Below are positions 10,811 to 21,537 of a DNA stretch of 64,000 nucleotides, in pieces. The position numbers were made by a program, and so were the translations under genes. A model generated the notes under the pieces. It saw only the letters and a list, made by a program, of their open reading frames with translations, made no database searches and was not told the origin of the DNA. The stretch is from assembly GCF_030247185.1 (NCBI RefSeq), contig NC_080571.1, forward strand, positions 70,222,172-70,286,171. Direction: 5' to 3'. Numbering within the stretch: position 1 is the stretch's first letter; each line of letters starts with the position of its first letter. Source of the stretch: Malaya genurostris (taxonomy: Eukaryota; Arthropoda; Insecta; Diptera; Culicidae).

Positions 10811-11900
10811 CCTTTCTAATATAGAAAGGTTATGCAATCACTTGAAAAACCGGCTAGTGAAAATTGTCATATACCATTCGACTCAATTCGTCGAGCTGAG
10901 CAATGTCTGTGTGAGTGTGTGTGAGTGTGTGTGAGTGTGTGTGTGTGTGTGCGTATGTGTCAAATAATCTCACTAGGTTTTCTCGGAGATGGCTGAACCG
11001 ATTTTGACAAACTTAGATTCAAATCAAAGGTCTCGTGATCCCATACGGAATTCCTGAATTTCATCCGGATCCAACTTCCGGTTCCGGATTTATAGGGTAA
11101 AGTGTGGTCAATATTGTACACAGTCACTTAAACCGGCGAAACAAAAAACGTAAAAAAATTTCTGAACTGGTCTCAAAACTACACAAACCGATAGTCATTA
11201 TCAGTAGGCAACTAAACAAACCGATTCCGGCTATACTGGTTCCCGGTATCCGGTTCCGGAAGTACCGGAAATAGTGGTCACATATACCAAAATGGATCTC
11301 ACTCACTTTTCTCAGCAAAGGTTTGACCGATTTCCACAAACTTAGATTCAAATGAAAGGTCTTGTGGTCCCATAAGGAATTCCTGAATTTTATCCGGATT
11401 CGATTTTCGGTTCCGGAGCTATAGGGTAAAATGTGTTCAATCTTGTACACCGTCACTTAAACCGGCGGAACTAAAAACCGTAAAAAATGTTATAAACTGG
11501 ACGCTAAACCGTTATTCCCAATCTTAGGGTCAATTGAAAGATCTTATGGTCTTATTAAAAATTACTGCATATTTTCCGATGCAACAAACCTTTAAATCGT
11601 AATTTAGAGTGCGTACTAGTAGAGTTTGTATGTCATGTTAGTTGGTGGCCGTACGAACCGACTTCGATTATACCGGTTCTCGGGTTCCGGGCCGTAAGTA
11701 CATATAATAGTGAACCCACTTCGTTTTCTTAAGGATGACCTACGCAATCAAAGCACTGTTTTATTCTGTATATTATACTAGTTAATGCACAAACAATCTC
11801 TTGGTTTCTTTCAAAAATCGAAGAAAATTTTTTTGAATAGAATACCACAATATTATACATGAGAAAGGCATCATTACACCACTAGGTTGATTAAAACAGG
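10811..11900 (+). repeat. Abundant dispersed repeat, copy inside mariner A
   Basis: It starts with the small palindrome CCTTTCTAATATAGAAAGG and GTTATGCAATCACTTG, then a (TG)n/(TGTGTGAG)n microsatellite at about 10907-10955. It has at least two internal modules containing AAACTTAGATTCAAAT and CTTCCGGTTCCGG, and ends GGCATCATTACACCACTAGG and TTGATTAAAACAGG. No protein is encoded. I recognise the pattern as an abundant culicine mosquito repeat but cannot assign a class. Relatives lie near 12.3, 31.6-33.7, 35.7-36.6 and 52.2-56.3 kb. Confidence 0.75.
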
Positions 11901-12085
11901 TTTTTTAATAAAATTCCGGTTCTTTTTTGATCATAAGGTACACGGGCAAAATTCCTATTCTAGAAATGAGCAAAACGAGTCATGATTTGGGGAAAAATCA
12001 ATATATTTTCATGTTATGATAATACACCATGATTAAAATTTCTCGGATCATGATCCATTTGGACTGATTTCGCTGAAATTTGCCC

Positions 12086-12304
12086 GGTCGCCCATCATCG
12101 CCCCATTTTCTACAAACTTGTGTGTTACTTCGCGACTAATCTCATCATTTCTAAGAGTATTTTCTAGCAATTTTAATCCCTCTAGTGGTGTAATGATGAC
12201 ACCACTAGAGGGATTAAAATTGCTAGAAAATACTCTTAGAAATGATGAGATTAGTCGCGAAGTAACACACAAGTTTGTAGAAAATGGGGCGATGATGGGC
12301 GACC
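12086..12304. repeat. Perfect palindrome, 106-bp arms, 7-bp spacer
   Basis: Arms 12086-12191 and 12199-12304 are exact reverse complements around AATGATG. The outer ends read GGTCGCCCATCATCGCCCC and its inverse. The spacer and inner arms (CTAGTGGTGTAATGATG) match the terminal sequence of the abundant dispersed repeat whose reversed copy continues to the right. Open frames on both strands here are only the palindrome read twice. Confidence 0.9.
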
Positions 12305-12780
12305 TTTCTCATATTACTTATATTTTCAAAAACATCACTAGAAGATTCTGTCCAAATATTTTTTTCAAACTAAACTTGAATAAAATCAAAAACTTTCTTT
12401 GGGTATAAACCACCATAACCATTTTCAATTTGTAAACAGTTATGTCAAGTTTATATAAATTTAAATTCACGCAATACAAAATCAAACGAAGCACGCTGTG
12501 TGCTAGTCGGTGGTGTTTTCTTCTTCCGTACCAGCACGTACCGATTCGTACCAGGGTTTGCATCATTTTGTACGTCAGATCTGGATGAAATTGCTTAGTA
12601 TCTTTTAAGACACTGAGAGCTTCAATTTGAATCATGATTTGTGAAAATCGGTTTAACCGTTGCTAAGAAATCGAAGTGAGTTCCGTTTTTGTAGCTTTTC
12701 TTCAGTATTACCGGAGCGTTCGGAAGCGGAAACCGGGGACTAATAGTCCCAAAGTAGATTTATATAGCCACTAACTAACA
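12305..12780 (-). repeat. Abundant dispersed repeat, reversed fragment
   Basis: It begins CTTTCTCATATTACTTATAT, continues through ACTTTCTTTGGGTATAAACC and TTCTTCTTCCGTACCAGCAC, and ends near TAGTCCC. The same blocks occur in the same orientation at 53988-54850 and 56119-56330, and reversed near 31640-31880. It is non-coding. Confidence 0.65.
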
Positions 12781-15700
12781 AGGTCTGCCAACTAAATGAA
12801 GTTACCAGCAAGTTTTTAAAAATTAGCACCTCGTCTCGCCAGCACATGGAACTGAAAATTTTTCACTTATCGCGCCAAAAAAACGCGCTGAGGTAAAATT
12901 GGGCACTGATAAAATCAGAAGCTTTGGAAAGTAGGTCGACACCGTACCCGTATTAATCGTGAAAGCCCATCATCTGATCTCGATTAATAATCTGGTTTGC
13001 TTTCCCCAGGCTGCCGAATACATGAGACGAAATTAAACCCAGTAATCACATCAACTTAATTACTTTCCTCGTACAGTGTGGATAAAAAAAATCAAAGTGT
13101 TAAATGCATCAAAATTTAATTTTTCGCAAACTGAATAAGTGAGCCGCTAACGAGTGCGATGATTGCACGTTGAAAATTATCGTTAATATATATCCAACAT
13201 GGGAAGGTTTGGGACGAGAATGTGGTCAGATGAGTTATTTTGCCCCTCGAGCAGAGCGGCACAAGAATGTTTACGATTGCTTTTATGAACATCAAGGGAA
13301 GGATAGGGAACAGCAATCCTGACACAATTCAATCCATTGCCGTAAACATGCATGCTGCTCGTTTTATGTATATTTGTTATGAGGCAAACAAAACGCTTCA
13401 TCGACAATGACCATACCGTTCAGTACACTGGAGGTTACCATTAAAAAATGCCATCATTTTGAGAGCATTAGCAAATGTTTGTACTCAACTACTAAAATAC
13501 TTTCCTGATAGAATTGAGAAGCATACACCTTCGAGCTACCAGCAGTAGTATTTTTATAATAATTGGTATGAATAAATATATTTCTTGTGTCATTTTACTT
13601 AAATAATATCGATAAAAGTATTCTAAATTTCAGCAGACATCAAAGTAAAAGAAAACTGAGCTATTGAGGAAAACCTTTGAATACAAATTTCTGGATTGCA
13701 TCGCATTGTAAATAACAGAATTTTTATGAAATATTAACCTTGATTAGTTGACGGTCAAGAGAGATTAGATTGCAGCTCAGTGAACTGATAAATTACGGTG
13801 ATATTTGCGGCTTTGTGTAGCCGGCCATACGCAAATTGACCACGTGTCACCTAAGGATGAGGTCAGATTTTGGCATGTGAGGGGCGGTCTTCAGTAAATA
13901 ACGAAACCCCAAGACGTGTCGACTATTCGAAATCGAGTAACGCTCACTGATTTACAGTAAATCTTTAGCTTTCGTTCTAGTCAATAAACATGAATGTCGC
14001 GGAGTGATTTATAGCGATTTTGTAATTTTACTGCACTGTCATTCAACGGTGATTGCTTTTTTTTTACTTGACTCGCTGTTAAATTAATGGACAATCTTAC
14101 TAAGGAATGCATTAAGTGTTATTAAAATCTGATGCAGAATCCATCAAATCATCAAATGGAGAAACACTGAACAGTAGTGAGCTATTATCTGTCTTGGGGG
14201 ACATTTCCATCTCATTATAATGATGATGAATTTGATTCCCGGTCGACGACAAATAAGTAATAATATGTCATAGTTAATGGTTTTGACCTTTGCTACTGGG
14301 TTATTGAAATATTACCGTTTCACAGCATAACCGTCTATTGACGTTCCTAGAAGGCTAGGTAGTTGTTGAATGTTACTTCAGAGAATAGGAAATGTTCATG
14401 ATTACTCTAAAAAAAAACAGATGTACTTAAGAACTGTCTTTTTGTGTTGTTTCGATTCAATTTCTAAAGGTCACTCTCACTCATCCCATTAAATTTTTTA
14501 CTACAAATTTCTTCAGTGCCCTACTCAAATTTTGGGAAGTTTGCAATTGGGTGAAGTTCTGGTGAATTTGATAGGTTTATTCGACAATCATATTTCTCAA
14601 AAAATAAATAAAAAATAATTAACTATCTAACTGTTTCCTAATGACTTCTGGAATACTTGCTTGAGATTGTTCTTGAACATGGTCGTCAAACATATATTCC
14701 GGTTTGACTGTGCTTTTTCCGATTTTTGATCGAATTGACCGGCATCGGCTCCGATGGCTGCTTCGATTGCAACATATCTTTTCACTTTTCGAATTTCGTG
14801 TTCAAAACTCAAGAGCCTGAATATTCTATCCGTTGTTAAGCTTTACTTTAGATGACTTGGTGATTGATGATGTATGAGAGAATTTTAGAGTTAATGAAAA
14901 AATTCTACCTGAATTTTGAAATTATTTATGCCACAAATTTATGAAAGTATTCAATACCAAATCCAACAGTTTGTCGAGCTGCCTACGGGTTTGTGAGAAT
15001 AATTGCCCGAATTCATCAAACTGCATGCTTGTGTTGTTTATTTACCATATTTACGTTGATTCAAACTGAATTTTAAGGTTGATTTATTGGCAATGACTAA
15101 TGTGAAAATCTATTATCTATTTATTTTCTGCTACAAACAATGCTTATAGAGCTTTCTGTTCCCTTGAGGCAAATCATTGACACTAAGAGAGAGCTGTCCA
15201 GAAATAAAAAAAACCCGTTGGGATATTTTGTGATGAAAATAAATGAAGACAAACACGAGAAAAGGGCTTAAGTGCAAATGAGAGTTTCTTTTTGATTATT
15301 TTTTATTACGGTCCTATCGGTAATCCCTGTCTCTAACTCTTTACATAGAATCTTAAGAGGGGGTAGGGTTTAAACGATGGAAAAAAACATAATTCTTGCG
15401 AATTTTTTCCAGAATTATCGTTCCACAAAATAAATTCAAATGTTCGAATTTATTTTTTGGTAAGTAAATTGTCAAACGACTAAGTGGTTAACGTTTCTCT
15501 CCATTATTTTTCTGATTACTCAACCTACAACTAACGGAATTTGACACACATTCGTTTTTAGCCCAAAGAAAAAAAATATCACAAAAATTTATGTGAAAAT
15601 GTGAAATACTTCTGTTAAGCAAAAATTGAGCAAATTCACAGATTGTCATTTCATCCTTTGAATCAATGCACTGAACAGAGTTCCCTCTCTAATGGCTTCG

Positions 15701-16249
15701 ACATAATTCATTCGATAGAATAGGATACATTTACAATTTGTATTTAGTCCAAGTAATAAAAAGTTTGTAAAAAAAGATTTTGCTTAAGCAGCATACAAAG
15801 CATTCAGAGCAATCCGTTTTTAAGGAATTACTCATTTCAGACGCATCAGAAAAACTTTGATGCAGTTCCTTGTGCAACTTTTAAGCAGTGTGAAAATTTA
15901 CTTAAAACTTGTTATGTTCGTTCAAGTTGCCAAAAAGTGCCACGTGTACTTTTGAGCACTAATATAAACTAATATAATGGATGTTTTTGGTTGCTTGGAG
16001 AGAAGACACATAAATTTTAATTTGAAATTGAACTTACCAATTTGAAAAATCTTTACAGAATAATAAATATAAAATGCAACCTCAATCCATTATTGTAATC
16101 ATTTTGAACATTGATATTTAAATGCCACTTATTATGTGCTTAGAGTAATCTAAATCATTAGAAAGGAAAATGCAAAGAAAATCTCTTAGTTCGATCTTAG
16201 TACTTCTAAAGCACAACCTTTCCATTGATTCATTCAAAAAATTTCTGAT
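12781..16249. other. No gene recognised
   Basis: AT-rich, with only short unrelated open frames and no domain, RNA gene or bounded repeat that I can support. Confidence 0.4.
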
Positions 16250-17590
16250 TTGTTAAACTCACGCCCACGATGTCCAATATTATTCATCTGTCTCCATTAC
16301 ATACAAACCATCATCTGGTAAATGATATCAGAACTTTTTCTCACGCCGACAGCGGTTTTCTAGAATAGTCAAATGCATTCTGTCATTGAATCATTTGGCA
16401 AACAATTATTTCGATACCCTATTAAGCACGTGGTTCGAAATGACAAATCACATGGATCAAGTATGCCTATGTGAATTCTCCACACAAAACATCTCGTTGC
16501 GCGCCAAATAATTTTTTCAACGATCTAGTATTCTTTCCTTCGAAGGCCAAGCACTTATGCAACTCGTTATGCGCCGAACACCTAAGCATGGGCGACTTTT
16601 TCAACGGAAAATTCCCATTTACATATAAAACAACTTTATGAATTTTTCCCACTTTCCCGAAAAATTTTCCTAATTTTTTTGATGTACGAACCCAGTGGGA
16701 GTAGAAACTGATCAAACAAAAAAAGAAACATGCAAATCCGTCCATCCGTTCTTACGTGATGCGATTACAAAGAATGATCTCTGCATTTATATATATATAT
16801 ATAGATATAGATAAGTCGGTGAAGAGGTATTTTCGAGAACGCTTCTTAAAAATCATGATTTGCGGTTTCCACTGTATCTCAGCGCAGACTAATCAGAAGT
16901 GAACAAATGAACACAGCATAGTAAGAGTAGAAGTTTCTCTAGACCCCAACGTTTCTGTTTGATTTTTTTAAATTTTTTTAATTTTTGGTGGTTGTTCAAA
17001 GTGAAAACTACAATTAATTACTCCAGGGAGCCCGTAGGGTCTAGCATTTTCAAAAAAAAAAACATATTTTTTCTATTATCTATATATATAAAAATGCAGA
17101 GATCATTCTTTGTAATCGCATCACGTAAGAACGGATGGACGGATTGAGATGCTTTTTTTTTGTTTGATCAGTTTTTACCCCCACCGGGTTCGTACATCAA
17201 AAAAATTAGGAAAACTTACCGGAAAAGTGGGAAAAACCAATAAAGTTATTTTGTATGGACAATGGAATTTTCCACTGAAAAAGTCGCCAATGATTGCTAG
17301 ATCATTGATAGGTGTTTGGCGCATAACGAGTTGCATAAGTGTTTGGCCGTCGAAGAAAGGAATACTAGATCGTTGAAAGAATCTTTTGGCGCGCAACGAG
17401 TAGATTTGGGTGGAGATTTTACATGCATGATTGATTCGGCATTTGGAAACACGTGCTTAATAGGGTATCAAAATCATTACTTGCCAAATGACTGTTATAC
17501 CGTAAACAGAAGCACAAGTTCTAATGTCATTTACCAGTAGATGTAGTTAGATGAATTATGTTGGCCATCGTGGGCGTGAGTTGAACAATT
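16250..17590. repeat. Inverted pair of ~0.5-kb repeats
   Basis: The left arm (about 16250-16800, reversed) and right arm (about 17075-17590) are diverged copies of one sequence. Shared blocks include TATAAAAATGCAGAGATCAT, CGCATCACGTAAGAACGGAT, the AACGAGTTGCATAAGTG region and CATCGTGGGCGTGAGTT. The TATATA ends face each other across a ~270-bp centre. A TATATATAAAAATG start with an ACGGATGGACGG motif resembles the left ends of Helentron-type elements in insects; that class assignment is tentative. Confidence 0.6.
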
Positions 17591-18429
17591 CAAATTATGT
17601 AACGATTTTTTTACGTATCAATGATAGGATTCTGCTGTTGAAATAATGAGTTCAGATGAAAATATTTTCCTTGCATTTAGCATGCTGAAGTTTGTTCAGC
17701 CGATTCGGGTGAGTTTTCAAGAGTGGTTTACTTCAAAACGGATGGTATTCATGACATTTGTAAGCTGCTTAAGTCAAATCATTTCATTTTCCGAACTTTG
17801 GATTATTTGACGAATTACCATATGGGAATCGTGAATATCATATCTGAAGGAGAAATCGTGGCATGTAAGAACCATTAGTTGTGAGATCTGCTGTTTTATA
17901 CATTGGCTTTAACAATAAGAAGAATACTGGTATAATCACTCCTCATGTTCACTCCGCTAGAACAGAATATTGATTCTCAGGACTGAATACTAAGAAAAAC
18001 GATGTGGTGGCTCGACGAATGAGAGACCTTTTGATACAATTCTTGAACGAATCCAGCGTTCATGTCAAAGTTAATGGACACAATATTTAATAAAAGGGTA
18101 ATTTGAACTTTCGAATGTCCAAGTATTTTTCATTTTATCGCTAATTCGTTAATCGAAAATTGATCCTGTCATTATCCTGCTACGAACATTCATCAAACAC
18201 GACTAAATAATATCACTAGCGGTGAAACAAGTTATGGACAACCGTTCAAAATTAGTTTATTACTTTCGATAATCCCTAAGGATTTGCTATTAAATTTTTA
18301 AACGTCTTCAGTACAAATAAGTCTTAACATTCAATGACAAACAACCATCCCCGAGGGCTGCTTTTGGAAATTTGTGGGGTCAATTTAAAGTATTTATCTT
18401 GGTCATCTCTTTTTCATCCATCTGTTAAT

Positions 18430-19690
18430 TTGTTTATTTGTTTATTTAGGAGCAAGGGAAAAGCCTGCTGGAGCTGAGATTTTGGTTCTCCTTCTCCAGC
18501 CGGCATAAAACCTTCTCATCTTTTGTATCAACAGATAACATTTGACCAAATGATACATAACGAAATCTTTAGTTACCCTTATTTAAACTACAAAGCTAAC
18601 TAACAACTATTCATATCGTCTAATTATGTAAATAAAACTAGAAAAGGAAAAGATTCGGAGATAACGGGTTTTAATGGTGTTACGAGATAAATTGAAATCA
18701 AATTCATCAGAGCAAGTATTGAATACGCGGCACATACACGAAAACGGTTCATTGAAGCCATAGTTAGTTCTAGCACGAGGAATTCTGAGAAAGGGATTAA
18801 ATCGCAAATTACGCCGAAGAATGTCAAAACTTAGCTGTTGTAGGAGATCTGCACTATCAATTCGACATTGGATGTGGTCCGCGACGAAAACAGCTTTTTG
18901 TGTATCACGGCGGACAGATAGCAAATCGAAGTGTATGAGCCTACAACGATTTTCGTAGCTTGGAAGATTAAATGGATCTCTCCAAGGCAGGCGACGCAAA
19001 GCAAAACGAATGAACTTGCGCTGAACAGTTTCAATGCGCAGCTTATCAGTTTGGTAATATGGTGCCCAAACAACAACAGCATACTTCAGTGTAGAACGAA
19101 CTAGAGCGCAATATAACGATTTCAGGCAGTATATGTTATTGAAATTTTTTGAGATGCGAAAGATGAATCCTAGCATTTTTAATGCTTTAGAGATTGTATG
19201 TGATCTTTGAAACTAAGTTTTGAATCCAATAACACTCCTAGATCCTTATTTGATGTCTCCCGTTTTAGTACAGCTTGCGAAATAGTGTAATCATACATGA
19301 TCGTGGTTCGTTTACGAGAGAAGGAGATAACGAAACATTTGAAGGCGTTTATAACCATTCTGTTGACGTTGCACCAGTTAAAAAATACATCCAACTGTGA
19401 CTGCAAGAAGTTTGAGTCTTTCAGATATTTGATGAGATGAAACAGCTTGAAATCGTCGGCGAATGATAGCTTCATGCTTTGCATGCGAAATTTAGATCAT
19501 TTAGATATATCAGAAATATGAATAGTCCTAGATGGCTTCCCTGAGGAATGCCAGAGCTCACGATGAATGATGGAGTAACGCAGTCGCCAATTTTCACGGT
19601 CATACTACGACCAGTCAGATATGATTCAATCAAATCCATCATCCCACATGTCAAATCTTTAGTTTGAGAGAGATATACAATCTCTGTTCA
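18430..19690 (-). mobile_element. 5'-truncated non-LTR retrotransposon
   Basis: The 3' part of a LINE on the minus strand: the RT core from SSGIPQGS onwards, the post-RT region, and a 3' tail of TAAATAAACAAATAAAC at about 18430-18455. The 5' end is lost near 19690. It is related to the fragment at 29965-30872. The RNase-like tail and short-repeat 3' end suggest an I- or CR1-like clade, not resolved by eye. It lies between the inverted pair at 17.6 kb and a Helentron-like end at 19.93 kb, so it may have inserted in that element. Confidence 0.75.
18607..19654 (-). pseudogene. LINE reverse transcriptase relic
   Basis: Three consecutive frames read minus-strand RT. 19654-19472 holds SYLTGRSMTVKIGD and SSGIPQGSHLGLFIF. 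19484-19179 holds the catalytic box LSFADDFKLF and the KDLGVLLDSKLSF block. 19176-18607 holds the post-RT domain (YCALVRSTLKYAVVVWAPYY, IETVQRKFIRFALRRLPW, RTNYGFNEPF). Small frameshifts separate them. The fingers and endonuclease are missing, so it is inactive. Confidence 0.8.
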
Positions 19691-19904
19691 ATACACTGAC
19701 TCGAAGGATGAGATGGCAATTGGTGCATTTGTTTAGTTTTTGCGTAACAAAAGCATTGAACATATCCACAATAATTCATGATGTTGGATATGAATTTGTC
19801 GTAATTCGTTTATTGTAAGCCAAGTAATCAGTAAAATAATGGAAAGAAACATTAACGTTTGACAACTCTGCTGTCCGAAAACACAAATTAAAAAAAATAA
19901 TTTC

Positions 19905-19932
19905 AGGCGAGACGAAGTTCGACGGGCCCGCT
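19905..19932 (+). mobile_element. Helentron-like terminal sequence
   Basis: GGCGAGACGAAGTTCGACGG followed by GCCCGCTAGTAA resembles the conserved right end of insect Helentron/Helitron-type repeats (GAAGTT...CGGG...GCTAGTA). Together with the TATATATAAAAATG repeats at 16.8-17.1 kb it may mark one element spanning about 17.07-19.93 kb with a LINE inside. No Rep/helicase is visible. Confidence 0.4.
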
Positions 19933-20816
19933 AGTAATTTATTATAACGGAACATTTCAAAAATGTTTTGTCAAGTTTTGAAGTCAATCGAAATAGAATT
20001 CGTAGAATGAGATAGCCATAGATAAAGGTCCATAACTTCCAAAGTTTCGTTCCAATAGGCTTGAAAATCTCACAGAAAATTCTTCAAATGTTTTACTATA
20101 AGAAAATATAAATGAATATAATTAATGATTTTTCAAAAGTGTTAGACCCTTAACGACTGAACCCATCGGCTTTCGATATAAATTTGAGAAATTGTTAGAA
20201 AATAAAGAAATATTCCGTAATAATTGAAAGAGTAAGTAAACAAAGCGAACCTATCATTGCCACTTGGGACCTTTTCTAATTTTAATCGAGAAATATAAAT
20301 ATCAAATCAGGATAAATAAAATCGCATTGTATTGTTTCTTGTGCAATCAATGATCCAATTTCATCATGAAAGTTTCAGTTCAATATGAATGAGTTCCAAT
20401 GAATTTTTGCATTTATTTGCGGTTGAAATTCGAATAATCGAAGAATATTCTTTTAGTATAGGCAATGTTGGTGATTGCCGAAAATTTGACAGAAGCTGCT
20501 CGATATTTATCAATATTGCATATAACATTTTCATTCCGGTAGAAGATTCTACAAGAACTCGAGTCTCTCAATGCATGAACCGCGAGAGAATTTTTCTACA
20601 TTTCTTCGCTCCACTTCATACTCTGAGTGTTTCAAGGCCCTTAAAAAAATTACAGTCTGATAATGATTGTTGCTGTGTTACCAAGAGAGAATCACAAGTT
20701 GACAATTATCGCAGAAAATTGAATCGATGATTCGACTTGATGATTCTTTTACTAGGTTGCAATATTTCAAAACCCTTGTGTGGAGCATTCACATACATTT
20801 TCATAGACACAACTTA
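19933..20816. other. No gene recognised
   Basis: AT-rich with one 113-codon open frame (20389-20730) that shows no domain. Confidence 0.4.
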
Positions 20817-21535
20817 ACAGATCGGCTGAAAAGTTCGTATCGTTTCTATGAGAGGGCGCCACAAGAATTAAATCCATACCATTTTATCCAGACTCTGCAC
20901 CGGGCGAAGCAACAATTCGTAAGTGGTTTGCACAATTTCGTACTGGTCATATGAGCACCGAAGACAATGAACGCAGTGGACGTCCAAAAGAGGCTGTTAC
21001 CGAAGAAAACGTGAAAAAAATCCACAAAATGATTTTCAATGACCGTAAAGTGAAGTTGATCGAGATAGCTGACACCCTAAAAATATCAAAGGAACGTGTT
21101 GGACGTATTATTCACGAATATTTGGATATGGGAAAGCTTTGTGCAAAATGGGTACCGCGTGAGCTCACAATCAAGACAATGCACCGTGTCACAAGTCGAT
21201 GAAAACCATGCTGAAATTGAACGAATTGGGCTTCGAATTGCTCCCTCATCCACCGTATTCTCCAGATTTGGCCCCCAGTGACTTTTTCCTGTTCTCAGAC
21301 CTCAAGAGAATGTTCGCTGGTAAAAAATTCAGAAGCAATGAAGAGGTAATCGCTGAAACTGAGGCCTATTTTGAGGCAAAGGACAAATCGTACTACGAAA
21401 ATGGTATCGAAAAGTTGGAAGATCGCCATAATCGCTGTATCGCCTCTGATGGCAATTATGTTGAATAATAAAAACGAATTTTGGCAAAAAAATGTGTGTT
21501 TCTATTAAACGATACGAACTTTTCAGACGAACTGT
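20817..21535 (+). mobile_element. irritans-type mariner, 719-bp deletion derivative
   Basis: Terminal inverted repeats of ~28 bp (ACAGATCGGCTGAAAAGTTC at left, the inverse ending GAACTGT at right) are flanked by TA at 20815-20816 and 21536-21537. The transposase inside lacks its catalytic centre. Compact size and intact ends fit a non-autonomous internal-deletion copy. Confidence 0.9.
20892..21468 (+). pseudogene. irritans-type mariner transposase relic
   Basis: The N-terminal DNA-binding region reads WFAQFRTGHMSTED, NERSGRPKEAV, KLIEIADTLKISKERVG and LCAKWVPREL, matching the Himar/irritans subfamily. A deletion after WVPREL joins to the C-terminus (NELGFELLPHPPYSPDL, APSDFFLFSDL, NRCIASDGNYVE) in another frame. 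The first two catalytic aspartates are gone; the third (in APSDF) remains. The frame ends at 21468. Confidence 0.9.
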
Positions 21536-21537
21536 TA

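Larger units (their letters stand above)
9905..11938 (+). mobile_element. mariner-family DNA transposon, copy A, with nested repeat
   Basis: The left end CCTTATGATCAAAAAAGAAC starts at 9905 and its inverse ends at 11938, followed by TA; the left flank is TG rather than TA. It contains a mutated and deleted DD34D-type transposase and, near the right end, a ~1.09-kb insertion of the abundant dispersed repeat at about 10811-11900. A second, rearranged copy with identical termini lies at 47719-48670. Confidence 0.85.

Noticed and set aside
12048..12408. Two near-identical proteins on opposite strands
   Set aside because: Both are the perfect palindrome at 12086-12304 read from each side.
16467..17540. 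Related frames on both strands considered as a divergent gene pair
   Set aside because: Explained by the inverted repeat pair; frames are short and broken.
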